Shown: positions 55,787-64,000 of the stretch, piece after piece
Layout of the letters: each line of letters opens with the position of its first letter
Numbering within the stretch: position 1 is the stretch's first letter
From: Pyrococcus furiosus DSM 3638
GTDB lineage: Archaea; Methanobacteriota_B; Thermococci; Thermococcales; Thermococcaceae
Reading direction: 5' to 3'
Length of the DNA: 64,000 nt
NCBI RefSeq assembly: GCF_000007305.1
Contig: NC_003413.1
Coordinates: 310,001-374,000 of the forward strand
The notes under the pieces: model-generated
The model's input: only the letters and a program-made list of their open reading frames with translations
Database searches by the model: none
What the model was told of the DNA's origin: nothing
Translations under genes and position numbers: made by a program

Positions 55787-56926
55787 TTAATCAACGAATG
55801 CCTTCCCCCCTATGAGGTCTCTTATTTCTCTTGTAGCTTCAGGATAAACTCTCTTGAATGTAACTCTCCATCCTCCCTCTATCTCCTCAATATCCTCTAT
55901 CTCTATTTCCAACCCTAGTTTTTCAAAGTGTGTTACCATCTTATATGCTGTCTCAATTTTTCTAACTCTAACTCTGAATCTCTCTGCAATTACATCTCCC
56001 TGGGTAACGTCGTGAATGGCCTCAACAAGAGGTTGAAGCAGAGCTTTCCCAAGTTGCAATGCCAAGTTATGGAGTTCTTCCCCCCTAATTTTCTTTTCCG
56101 CTATGTAGAAGGCTAACCTCGAAATTCTGCTCGTGAAGTACCCCCCAGGAAGCTCGTAAAATACTCTTGCCCCTATTTTTATATCGTTAATATTCGCATA
56201 AGGTGTCACGTACTTTACAATTTTCTTCATGTCTGGACTTTTCATAACTATTCCTTCTCTTCCTTCCCTGCTGAGCCTCTCAATTAGCTCATAAAGATCA
56301 TCTATGTCCTTATAGGAATACCTCCCAAAGACTTCCACGTGATTTATTCCATACTCCTCGGCGAGCTTGAGCCTCTCCTCTACAGGCAAACTACTACCTG
56401 TTTTGATGTCCTGTATATCAAATAGGAAGAATTGTATGTCCTCTTTTACATATGGAGGTCCTTCCACCAAATAGGGACTTTCAGGGCCTGCCATTTCCCC
56501 AACTAATACCAAATCCTTATGATCTTTAAAGAATTCTTCTGGAACGAATTCAGCAATTCTTTCGGTAGTGTAAGGACAAATAAATCCTCCCCTAGTTATT
56601 CCGAGAATCCTATCTTTGAACTTCACAACTCTAACATTGTACCCATCAACTTTCTCCTCAACGTAGAACTCAGAGGACTTAAAGATTTTTCTAACTCCAG
56701 CTGAAAGGTTTACAATCCTCTTGATGTGAGGAAAGCCAAAAACAGTTGTCCCGTCTTCAAAAAGTACAGTTCCCCTCCTCAGTTTTCCAACTGAATTCTT
56801 AAACCTAAGATATCTAATGCCTTCAAACTCATCCTCCATAATTCCGCCCCTAGCTTCAAGAATCTCTACTTTATCTTCGGGAATTCCCAGGGTATAAAGG
56901 AGCTCCTTAAACTTCGAGCTTACCAT
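55787..56926 (-). CDS. ATP-dependent RNA ligase (archaeal Rnl3/Pab1020 family)
   Basis: 379 residues from the ATG at 56926 (GGTGG upstream); the in-frame GTG at 56935 is less likely. The nucleotidyltransferase motif I is EEKVDGYNVRVVKF with the adenylated Lys, followed by GITRGGFICPYTTER, LVGEMAGPES (motif III/IIIa) and EGIVMKSPDMKKIVKYV (motifs IV and V). An all-helical C-terminal domain mediates dimerisation in the related Pyrococcus abyssi enzyme. Family members circularise or join RNA, including box C/D RNAs. Confidence 0.92.
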   Translation of the reverse strand: MVSSKFKELLYTLGIPEDKVEILEARGGIMEDEFEGIRYLRFKNSVGKLRRGTVLFEDGTTVFGFPHIKRIVNLSAGVRKIFKSSEFYVEEKVDGYNVRVVKFKDRILGITRGGFICPYTTERIAEFVPEEFFKDHKDLVLVGEMAGPESPYLVEGPPYVKEDIQFFLFDIQDIKTGSSLPVEERLKLAEEYGINHVEVFGRYSYKDIDDLYELIERLSREGREGIVMKSPDMKKIVKYVTPYANINDIKIGARVFYELPGGYFTSRISRLAFYIAEKKIRGEELHNLALQLGKALLQPLVEAIHDVTQGDVIAERFRVRVRKIETAYKMVTHFEKLGLEIEIEDIEEIEGGWRVTFKRVYPEATREIRDLIGGKAFVD

Positions 56927-57051
56927 ATTTTCCACCCTAATTTAGAGTTCTCGAAGAAGATTTAATAATGTTCCCTATAATAGTCAATATTGTTATGAAA
57001 TATGAAAGATTTATAAAGATATGAAAAATTATATTGTAGTGGTGGCTTGCT

Positions 57052-57855
57052 ATGTTTGAGAATGTAAGTACATTCGAGGAGGCATTTAATAAGCTACTTA
57101 AAGAAGTGCTGGAATTTAACCTGGAGAATCCCTTTGAAGATGCTAAAAAAGTTATCTGCATTGAGCCACATCCCGATGACTGCGCCATAGGAATGGGTGG
57201 AACTATAAAAAAACTTTCAGATGAGGGAGTTGAGGTAATCTACATCTGCATGACTGATGGATACATGGGAACTACTGATGAGAAGTTATCTGGGCACGAA
57301 TTAGCCCTTATAAGAAGAAGAGAAGAGGAAGAAAGTGCAAAACTTCTGGGAGTTAGAAAGATATACTGGCTAAATTATAGGGATACCGAACTCCCATACT
57401 CCAGAGAAGTTAGAAAGGATCTTGTAAAGATAATAAGAAAAGAGAAGCCAGATGGTGTCTTTGCTCCTGACCCTTGGTTACCATACGAATCTCATCCAGA
57501 TCATAGGAGAACAGGATTCCTTGCAATAGAATCTGTAGCATTTTCACAACTTCCGAACTTCTCAAATATCGATATAGACATCGGCCTAAAGCCGCACTCA
57601 GTGTCCTTTATAGCTCTCTATTACACTCACAAGCCGAATTACATCGTAGATATAACTGACCTCATGGAGTTAAAGCTGAAAGCAATAAGAGCTCATAGGA
57701 GTCAATTTACAGACGATATTTGGGAAACGTGGGAACCTTTCTTGAGAACCGTGACCATGTTCTATGGAGAGAAGATAGGAGTAAGATATGGAGAGGGATT
57801 TAGAGTAATGCCTGGGTTGTTCTATCACATAACGCCATTTGCTGATCTCATATGA
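57052..57855 (+). CDS. dac: diacetylchitobiose deacetylase (PIG-L/LmbE family)
   Basis: 267 residues. Removes the acetyl group from the non-reducing GlcNAc of diacetylchitobiose and related sugars. The zinc site is [17 protein letters not shown] (His40, Asp42/43) together with [29 protein letters not shown] is also conserved. It matches the characterised P. furiosus Dac. GTGGTGGC precedes the ATG; a TATA-like ATTTATAAAG lies about 40 bp upstream. It overlaps the convergent vapC by 8 bp. Confidence 0.95.
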
Positions 57856-58297
57856 GTTCTTTCTCCACCATTAATTCTACTTCTTTTACAAATTTGTCCA
57901 AGGGCATTGTGTCTAGACCAAATCTCCTCATAGGCTCGTATCTTTTTGAATCATCGGTTATTAGTAAACTCTTTGTATATATCGCCGTTGCTGCTGTCAG
58001 TACATCTTCTATATCGGGCATCATGCCCTTTCTCATTAAATCTGCTTCAATCTGAGCGGCTTTTATGGCTATCTCCTCGTTAAGAGGAACTATGTTGTAG
58101 ATATCCTTTAACACATCTAGCTCAAGTTCAATGTTCTTCTTTAGGTATGCCCTTACAGTGAGGTAGCGGTATACAGTAACTATTGACAAATTTACGGTAA
58201 ACTTTGCTAACGTTATCTCCAGTATCTTCTTCATGCTTTGAGAGTGCATTTTTATCAAAGCTAGACTATCAAAAGTTATATCTGGTGGAAGGGGCAT
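57848..58297 (-). CDS. vapC: PIN-domain toxin VapC
   Basis: 149 residues from the ATG at 58297 (GGGGAG 6 nt upstream; the TTG at 58303 is not needed). It is a PIN-like ribonuclease: first Asp in [11 protein letters not shown], acidic residues in [23 protein letters not shown] near residue 110, and a C-terminal helix. It follows vapB by 2 bp. The target RNA is unknown. The third PIN block is a little divergent, so activity is not assured. Confidence 0.8.
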   Translation of the reverse strand: MPLPPDITFDSLALIKMHSQSMKKILEITLAKFTVNLSIVTVYRYLTVRAYLKKNIELELDVLKDIYNIVPLNEEIAIKAAQIEADLMRKGMMPDIEDVLTAATAIYTKSLLITDDSKRYEPMRRFGLDTMPLDKFVKEVELMVEKELI

Positions 58298-58299
58298 TT

Positions 58300-58509
58300 T
58301 CAACTCCCCTTCTTTTTCTTTAACATGCTGATTAGGGTTTCTGCCTCTTCGTCATTGAGTATTATTCTATCCACCTTTTTGTCCAATTCAACGAGATGCC
58401 AAGTCTCTATTAGTCTCTGCAGAACTTCATCGTATGATCTAGCTTCCATTTTATCCTTAAGCATCTTAATCTTTTTCCACGTAGTTTCATCGACCGCTAT
58501 TGTCTTCAT
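58300..58509 (-). CDS. vapB: antitoxin VapB-like
   Basis: 69 residues: [42 protein letters not shown] and a helical C-terminal tail rich in Lys. This is the short AbrB/RHH-like antitoxin that occurs beside archaeal VapC. Its start overlaps the stop of the GH1 gene by 4 bp (ATGA), so translation is coupled to that enzyme. Confidence 0.8.
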   Translation of the reverse strand: MKTIAVDETTWKKIKMLKDKMEARSYDEVLQRLIETWHLVELDKKVDRIILNDEEAETLISMLKKKKGS

Positions 58510-59957
58510 TCAATCCCCTCCGCTACAATCATTTTATATGTTTCAACACTTTTCCTTCTTGGAATTCTTTCTTTAGTTATTAGATCTACTTCATATAACC
58601 CAAACCTAATTTTAAATCCCATTGCCCATTCATAGTTGTCAGTCAGTGCCCAGTGGAAGTATCCTCCCACCTTTATTCCATTTTCTATCAACCTTTTAAC
58701 TTCTCTAACGTGGTCAACAATGTATCTTGGCCTTAGTATATCTTTTGAATCAGCAATACCATTTTCTGTTATGAAGATATCCTTTTTATATTCTGCAGCT
58801 TCCAGAGTAGAATCATAGAGACCTTGGGGAAATACCTCCCAACCAAAATCGCTTGTTGGATTATTATCTGGTGATATGCTGTTTGGATTTCCAGAGTATC
58901 CGTACCCTTCAACTCCAACAAATGTAACTAATGGCAACTCTTCATATTTTGGTTCGATGTGCTTAACAACTTCTCTGGTGTAATAGTTGTTTCCAATCCA
59001 ATCATTTCTCTTTAAGTGTGGGATTTTGGTGTATTCACCTGTAACTTCTAGGTCAACATTTCCTCTATTTACCGCCTCTAAGAACAACCTATTGTGGAAA
59101 AGATCATAGTTCTCTGCGGCTTTTACATGCTTGGGATCATTTGGATCAAATGGATACGCCGGAATTATGTTGAGGATTATTCCAACAGGTTTGGATGAAT
59201 ATTCTTTTATTGCATCATATGCCTTAGCATGAGCCACTATCTGATTAATTATCGCTCTTTTGGCTGCAGATGGATTAAGGATCCCCGGAGGCCAGCCAAC
59301 GTACGGTGCCAAATACCCGAGCTCAACTGTTACCATCGGCTCATCAAATGTTGCCCAATAATCAACGTATTGATCAAACTTCCAAGCTACATAGGCAACA
59401 TATTTTACAAATTCCACTATTGTTTTCTCATCTACCCATCCCCTTGCCCTAGCCTTCTGAAAATTTGCTCTAACTGCTATTGGATCGTGGATCCATATTG
59501 GATTAGTCTGATGATTTAATGTAACGAATGTTGTGAATCCAAGCTTTTTTAAGTTTCTTAAGACATTTAGGTAGTGTTCTACTTCCCTATGATTAGCGAG
59601 TTGGTCAAGTTCCTCCAGGTTTTCTTTTTTTATCTTTATCCTTTTTATCAGCCCATACCCATCCCTCTCAACCTTAACATCTACGCTAAAAGTAGGGCAT
59701 GGAAAAATTCTGCTCCATTCTATCGTTAATTGGTAAGCGTTTAAACCTAGATCTTTGGCCAATCTGTGGTCTATCTCATAAAGGTCATAGTTGTTTATTC
59801 CTTCTTCAGGTAAATCTCCACTGACGAGCTCATTTTTAATGTTGTATGGGTCTCTGACCCAATGCCACCAATCACTTCTAGTGTCTATGTTTTTTCTATA
59901 GGGATCTCCCATTTCAAACTGGAATGCCGATTGAACGACTCCCCAGTAAAATTCCAT
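58506..59957 (-). CDS. glycoside hydrolase family 1 beta-glycosidase with altered TFDEP motif
   Basis: 483 residues, full length for archaeal GH1 (N-terminus FYWGVVQSAFQFEMGD). The nucleophile motif is FITENGIAD and the acid/base motif is ATFDEPMVTVELGYLAPY. Most GH1 enzymes have N in place of the D just before the acid/base Glu; that Asn contacts the sugar C2-OH. The gene sits beside Dac and a sugar/peptide ABC importer, so a role on GlcN-containing sugars is suggested. It reads away from the transporter from a shared intergenic region and overlaps vapB by 4 bp. Confidence 0.9.
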   Translation of the reverse strand: MEFYWGVVQSAFQFEMGDPYRKNIDTRSDWWHWVRDPYNIKNELVSGDLPEEGINNYDLYEIDHRLAKDLGLNAYQLTIEWSRIFPCPTFSVDVKVERDGYGLIKRIKIKKENLEELDQLANHREVEHYLNVLRNLKKLGFTTFVTLNHQTNPIWIHDPIAVRANFQKARARGWVDEKTIVEFVKYVAYVAWKFDQYVDYWATFDEPMVTVELGYLAPYVGWPPGILNPSAAKRAIINQIVAHAKAYDAIKEYSSKPVGIILNIIPAYPFDPNDPKHVKAAENYDLFHNRLFLEAVNRGNVDLEVTGEYTKIPHLKRNDWIGNNYYTREVVKHIEPKYEELPLVTFVGVEGYGYSGNPNSISPDNNPTSDFGWEVFPQGLYDSTLEAAEYKKDIFITENGIADSKDILRPRYIVDHVREVKRLIENGIKVGGYFHWALTDNYEWAMGFKIRFGLYEVDLITKERIPRRKSVETYKMIVAEGIE

Positions 59958-60075
59958 AAACTTCCCCTTACAGAATTATATGTTTCAGTGTTTTTATAAT
60001 TTTGCATCTTCCACCATATTAAATCTAGCTATAGGACTTGGCACGTTCAATCCTTACCTAGTTATAACCAAAAAG

Positions 60076-60132
60076 TTTATATAGGATCTCAATTTTTTAT
60101 AAATCTGACTAAATTATAATGAGGTGACATGC
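60076..60132 (+). promoter_or_regulatory. promoter and ribosome site of the ABC importer operon
   Basis: TTTATATA at 60076-60083 is a strong TATA element about 55 bp before the ATG. GAGGTGACATGCT gives the ribosome binding site. The other half of the 175-bp divergent region serves the GH1 gene. Confidence 0.6.
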
Positions 60133-60133
60133 T

Positions 60134-62029
60134 ATGAAGAAATACCTTGCTACAGTTTTAGTTGCTGCCCTAGTTTTGAGCAATCTTGGAGTAGTTCTTG
60201 CAGCAGAAGAACTTCCAAGAGAAGAAACACTGTATACCGCCAATAGCTCCCCGCCAACCAATGCAAATCCCCTTCAGGGGAGTAACATAATACCAATAGC
60301 CGGGTTGGTGTTTGAACCACTGTTTATGTTGAACTTCATGAAAACAGAACTCATTCCTTGGCTTGCAGACTATGGAAAGTGGGTAAACAACAATGTATTT
60401 GAAGTTAAGCTAAGAGAAGGAACTAAATGGCAAGATGGCAAGTCTTTAACAGCTAATGATGTTAAGTTCTCATTTGAATACTACGAGAAAGTCGGACTTA
60501 AGGACTGGTCAAGGTATGGACTTACTGAGATTAAAGTTGTAGACGACAGAACAGTACAATTTGTTTTTAGTGGGACTCCAAACGTCTGGGCATGGAGAAA
60601 CGAGCTTTATAGTGTTTTAATTCTTCCAGAACACATCTTCAAAGATCTCGATCCCCAACAGGTCACCCAGATGACATTCTTGGGAGCTGAGCAAAAATAC
60701 TTGGTTGGTTCAGGGGCATATAAACTTTACAAAGTTGTCGAACAACAAAAGGCAATATTCGTGAGAAACGACGATTGGTGGGGTGCGAAGTACTTTGGAC
60801 TACCAAGTCCCAAGTACATAGTCCAGCTTTACGTTGGTTCAAATGATCAAGCAGCAAACATGTTCCTTAAGGGGGATCTTGATGTAGGTACTTATTACGT
60901 GGATATAGTTGAACTCAAGAAGCAGAACCCCTACATAGTCAGCTGGCTCGATAGGCCACCCTACTTCCCACCCGTTGTTCCTGTTATCATGTACTTCAAC
61001 GTTAAGCACAAGCCTCTCGACAACCTACTTGTAAGAAAGGCTATAGCTGAGGCAATTTGTCCCTCTCAAATAGTCAAACAAGGTCCAATCAGTGACCTCC
61101 CAGACCAAACTCCACTGGGTAACGTCATGAAGCCATGGAAGGAGAAGATAGGGGTTAGCCAGCTAATTGAGAAGTATGGATGGAAGTACTGTAACCCAAG
61201 TGAAGCCGCTGAACTATTAGACCAAGCTGGAATCAAAGACATTGATGGAGATGGAATAAGGGAGTATAATGGACAGGATCTTGTTCTAACATTTGCCGCA
61301 TGTGGAGTATGTAGTGACTGGATGCAGGCTGTAGAAATTGTAGTTAACCAGCTAAAAGCAGTGGGAATAAAGGTTGACGTCAAGAAGTACGATTGGGGAA
61401 CAATGGTTAGCAAGCAACAAGCAGGTGAATTTGATTTAACAATGCACTGGGCTGGAACGTTTAAGCCCGATCCATACAGCGTCTATTACGACCTCCTCTA
61501 CTACTACAAGAGTGACCAAGAGAAGGGTGGAGCAAACTTTGGCAACTACTACAATTCAAAGGCAAATGAGTTGCTCGATGAACTTGCAAAGACACCAGAT
61601 GAAGCAAAGCAAGTTCAACTTCTTGCCGAGCTGACAAAGATATGGCTCCAAGACATTCCAGCAGTCCCACTCTACATGGGTACATTATTCTATGAAGCAA
61701 ACACCCAATACTGGGCCAACTGGCCAAATGAAGACAATCCGTATGGTGTACCCATCTTCTGGCCAGGCTTTGGTACCTGGGGTACAGCTCTAGCCTTCCT
61801 GGGAGTTAGACCAGCAAAAGCAGTAAGCCCAACTACTTCCACAGTTATCCAGGAGAAGACCGAGACAGTTACCCAGGAGAAAACTAAAACAGTAGTTCAA
61901 ACCGTTACAGTAACTCAAACTCCAACAGAGACTGCAACGTCACCAACAGAAACTGAAGGAATTTGTGGGCCCGCAATTTTAGTAGGTCTAGCTGTAGTCC
62001 CACTCCTTCTAAGAAGGAGGAGGCGTTGA
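60134..62029 (+). CDS. ABC solute-binding protein, family 5, with CGP-CTERM anchor
   Basis: 631 residues. The signal peptide MKKYLATVLVAALVLSNLGVVLA is followed by the oligopeptide/cellobiose-type binding fold (GTKWQDGKSLTANDVKFSFEYY, DGDGIREYNGQDLVL, AGTFKPDPYSVYYDLLYYY). A Thr-rich linker (EKTETVTQEKTKTVVQTVTV) ends in CGPAILVGLAVVPLLLRRRRR, which is the Thermococcales CGP-CTERM sorting signal: Cys-Gly-Pro, helix, Arg cluster. Archaeal members bind oligosaccharides as well as peptides; chitooligosaccharides are likely from context. Confidence 0.92.
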   Translation: MKKYLATVLVAALVLSNLGVVLAAEELPREETLYTANSSPPTNANPLQGSNIIPIAGLVFEPLFMLNFMKTELIPWLADYGKWVNNNVFEVKLREGTKWQDGKSLTANDVKFSFEYYEKVGLKDWSRYGLTEIKVVDDRTVQFVFSGTPNVWAWRNELYSVLILPEHIFKDLDPQQVTQMTFLGAEQKYLVGSGAYKLYKVVEQQKAIFVRNDDWWGAKYFGLPSPKYIVQLYVGSNDQAANMFLKGDLDVGTYYVDIVELKKQNPYIVSWLDRPPYFPPVVPVIMYFNVKHKPLDNLLVRKAIAEAICPSQIVKQGPISDLPDQTPLGNVMKPWKEKIGVSQLIEKYGWKYCNPSEAAELLDQAGIKDIDGDGIREYNGQDLVLTFAACGVCSDWMQAVEIVVNQLKAVGIKVDVKKYDWGTMVSKQQAGEFDLTMHWAGTFKPDPYSVYYDLLYYYKSDQEKGGANFGNYYNSKANELLDELAKTPDEAKQVQLLAELTKIWLQDIPAVPLYMGTLFYEANTQYWANWPNEDNPYGVPIFWPGFGTWGTALAFLGVRPAKAVSPTTSTVIQEKTETVTQEKTKTVVQTVTVTQTPTETATSPTETEGICGPAILVGLAVVPLLLRRRRR

Positions 62030-62067
62030 GTTTCTTCTTTTTCTAAATTTTTCTAGGGGGGAGTGTT

Positions 62068-63060
62068 ATGGGGTTTAAAGAATATCTAAAGAGGAAAATT
62101 ATTGTTTACCTCCTGACGTTTATTTTTGCTGTAACTTTAAACTGGTTACTTCCCAGGCTCATGCCCGGGGATCCAATTCAAATTATGATTAATTCTGCCT
62201 TAGGATTATCTCCCCAAGAGAGGGAAATATTATTGAGATTTTATGAAGAATTATATGGATTAAATAAGCCCCTTTACGCTCAGTTTGTTAGCTTCTGGGT
62301 GGCCCTCTTCAAAGGGGATTTGGGATACAGCATACTTTATAGAGCTCCCGTTTCAAGGTTACTTAAGAATGCCCTCCCATATGACATTGCAATTTTGTTC
62401 CCAGCTATAGTATTAAGCTGGGTGATAGGAAACTGGTTGGGGGCACTAGCAGGCAAGAACAAAAGATACGACACATATATGATGCCCCTATTTTATTTCC
62501 TAGCCAGCATGCCATACTTCTGGTTTGCAATGCTCCTCGTATACTTCGTTGGTGTAAAGGCAGGAATCCTTCCTTATCAAGGGGCCTACAGCCCTAACCT
62601 AGTTCCAAGCCTTTCTCTAAGATTCATCGTGGATTTCCTCAAACACTGGATAATGCCATTTCTCAGCTTATTTGTCGTAATGATTGGCAGCTGGGCAATT
62701 GGTATGAGAAATATGATAATATACGAGTTAGAAGCAGATTACGTAAGATACTTGGAGGCCCTTGGAGCAAGTGAAAAGCTAATGACAAAACATGCATACA
62801 AGAATGCAATTCTGCCTCAAATTACAGGACTTGCGCTCCAGCTCGGTTTAATGGTAGCAGGAGCGATAGCTACTGAGATCGTCTTTAACTATCCAGGAGT
62901 GGGGGTCCTTTTAATGAGAGCTGCAATGAGCCAAGACTATTTTCTTCTCCAAGGGGGTTTTCTAATGATCGTAATCTCAGTTCTCGTCGCCAACTTCCTG
63001 ATAGATATCGCCTATGCCTTCATTGATCCACGTGTTAGGGCTAGCTATACGGAGGGATGA
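62068..63060 (+). CDS. ABC importer permease, DppB/OppB type
   Basis: 330 residues with six helices. The N-terminus has the DppB signature (LTFIFAVTLNWLLPRLMPGDP). The EAA loop is RYLEALGASEKLMTKHAYKNAILPQITGLA. GGGGGGAGTG precedes the ATG, 38 bp after the binding-protein gene, and 3 bp separate it from the second permease. Confidence 0.93.
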   Translation: MGFKEYLKRKIIVYLLTFIFAVTLNWLLPRLMPGDPIQIMINSALGLSPQEREILLRFYEELYGLNKPLYAQFVSFWVALFKGDLGYSILYRAPVSRLLKNALPYDIAILFPAIVLSWVIGNWLGALAGKNKRYDTYMMPLFYFLASMPYFWFAMLLVYFVGVKAGILPYQGAYSPNLVPSLSLRFIVDFLKHWIMPFLSLFVVMIGSWAIGMRNMIIYELEADYVRYLEALGASEKLMTKHAYKNAILPQITGLALQLGLMVAGAIATEIVFNYPGVGVLLMRAAMSQDYFLLQGGFLMIVISVLVANFLIDIAYAFIDPRVRASYTEG

Positions 63061-63063
63061 TAA

Positions 63064-63978
63064 ATGAAAACAATAAAGCTCGCATTCAAAAATAACAAAT
63101 TTAAATTTGGATTTGGAATATTAGTAGCTTTTATAATCTTTGGGCTAATTGGCCCGCTTTTTACTCCCTTTGCAAATGATGGATTGTATTATGAACAAGT
63201 AGGTAGAATCAAGATTGCATCATACTCAACCAAAACTCTTCCTCCAATGACCAGGGAAAACATAACCACGTACACAGGAAAAAGCATCGAAGTCCTACAC
63301 ATCCTCGGAACAGACAAGGAAGGAAAAGACCTCTACACCCAGCTTGTCTATGGCCTCAGAACATCTCTGTGGATAGCGTTTTTGGCCGCAATAATAGGAA
63401 CTCTAATGGGAATAACAATAGGGTTTGTCTCAGGCTACAAGGGAGGAATAGTAGACGAAATCTTAATGATGCTTGTCAACATAATGCTGGTAATCCCCTC
63501 AATAGTACTTTTAATCCTAGTGGCTGCTTATCTTGAGGCCAGAAGTCCTGAGATTCAAGCTATTATAATAGGATTAACAAACTGGCCATGGGTTGCCAGG
63601 TCAGTTAGAGCACAAACGCTCTCGCTAAAGAATAGGGAGTTTGTCTACCTCTCTAAGATAATGGGGCTTGAAGACCTTAGGATAATAATAGAAGACATTC
63701 TTCCAAACATGATATCTTACATCTTCATGGCCGGAATTCTCCAAGTTAGTGGGGCAGTCTTAGCTTCAGCAACTCTAGATTTCATAGGACTAGGACCAAC
63801 TACTATGGTTTCCCTGGGGGTAATCCTTCAGAAAGCAATTATGCACAATGCCCTTCAGTTCGGCTGGTGGTGGTGGTTCATTCCACCAGGATTGTTTATA
63901 ACTCTCATAATCACAGCGTTGTTCTTTGTGAATCTCGGTCTTGAGGAGGTTTTTAATCCGAGGTTGAGGAGGGAGTGA
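63064..63978 (+). CDS. ABC importer permease, DppC/OppC type
   Basis: 304 residues with the DppC layout: an N-terminal helix (FGFGILVAFIIFGLIGPLFTPF), an outer loop with HILGTDKEGKDLYTQLVYGLRTSL, and the EAA loop REFVYLSKIMGLEDLRIIIEDILPNMI. It pairs with the preceding permease. Confidence 0.93.
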   Translation: MKTIKLAFKNNKFKFGFGILVAFIIFGLIGPLFTPFANDGLYYEQVGRIKIASYSTKTLPPMTRENITTYTGKSIEVLHILGTDKEGKDLYTQLVYGLRTSLWIAFLAAIIGTLMGITIGFVSGYKGGIVDEILMMLVNIMLVIPSIVLLILVAAYLEARSPEIQAIIIGLTNWPWVARSVRAQTLSLKNREFVYLSKIMGLEDLRIIIEDILPNMISYIFMAGILQVSGAVLASATLDFIGLGPTTMVSLGVILQKAIMHNALQFGWWWWFIPPGLFITLIITALFFVNLGLEEVFNPRLRRE

Positions 63979-63980
63979 TT

Positions 63981-64000
63981 GTGCTTGAGGTGAGGAATCT
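63981..64000 (+). CDS. start of ABC importer ATP-binding subunit (DppD-like), cut by window end
   Basis: A GTG at 63981 opens VLEVRNL, the usual beginning of a DppD ATPase, 2 bp after the dppC stop and with GGGAG upstream. Only seven codons are visible. Confidence 0.6.

Overview
The window looks like the chromosome of a hyperthermophilic Thermococcales archaeon, almost certainly Pyrococcus furiosus. The base composition is AT-rich. Genes are packed with 1-8 bp overlaps and GGTGA/GAGGTG ribosome binding sites, and tRNA genes encode their own CCA. Several products are Pyrococcus hallmarks: ADP-dependent glucokinase, tungsten aldehyde:ferredoxin oxidoreductase with its MoaD-like and radical-SAM partners, diacetylchitobiose deacetylase, a CRISPR repeat ending GAATTGAAAG, an orphan Cmr1, and C/D-box guide RNAs.

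Layout. 1-9.8 kb is a cobamide salvage region (cobZ, cbiB, cobS, cobY, cobQ, cobT, a radical SAM protein, with cbiZ at 11.3 kb). A ~475 bp CRISPR leader and a 23-repeat array sit in the middle of it. 9.8-28 kb is housekeeping: a DUF234-type ATPase, Sua5, a glycosyltransferase, PurA, an ABC-2 exporter, ADP-glucokinase with a TGM-like operator, an S9 peptidase, glyoxylate reductase, a CBS protein, a NikR-like regulator, three tRNAs and two C/D sRNAs. 28.2-32.2 kb is a compact secretion operon: a membrane-attached winged-helix regulator, two TasA/camelysin-like (DUF1102-type) secreted proteins, a SipW-like signal peptidase, a small Cys-rich relative and a membrane protein. It resembles an archaeal bundling-pilus or matrix-fibre locus. 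32.2-43.8 kb on the minus strand is the archaellum operon (earA, a methyltransferase, flaB, flaB, flaC, flaD/E, flaF, G, H, I, J and a Thr-stalk surface protein).

44-50.3 kb holds a coiled-coil protein, a HEAT-repeat protein, S-adenosylhomocysteine hydrolase and the AOR operon. 50.4-54 kb holds an unknown protein whose ORF runs into two antisense tRNAs, an IS6-type element, a zinc-ribbon protein and a broken Ca2+/cation exchanger. 54.2-57 kb holds a frameshifted orphan Cmr1 and an Rnl3-type RNA ligase. 57-64 kb is a chitooligosaccharide locus (deacetylase, GH1 glycosidase, oligosaccharide/peptide-type ABC transporter) with a VapBC pair coupled to the GH1 gene.

The points most worth a second look are as follows. 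(1) The first archaellin gene has no start codon, and twin palindromes matching the EarA motif lie upstream; this fits a lost or collapsed flaB0 copy. (2) Four loci (signal peptidase, cation exchanger, Cmr1, tRNA-Arg) each look one G short in a G run, which suggests either systematic sequence error or real homopolymer decay. (3) One CRISPR spacer ends in an inverted copy of the repeat end, and another carries a 12-nt piece of the repeat. (4) The TasA-like operon. (5) A GH1 enzyme with TFDEP in place of TFNEP beside the chitobiose deacetylase.
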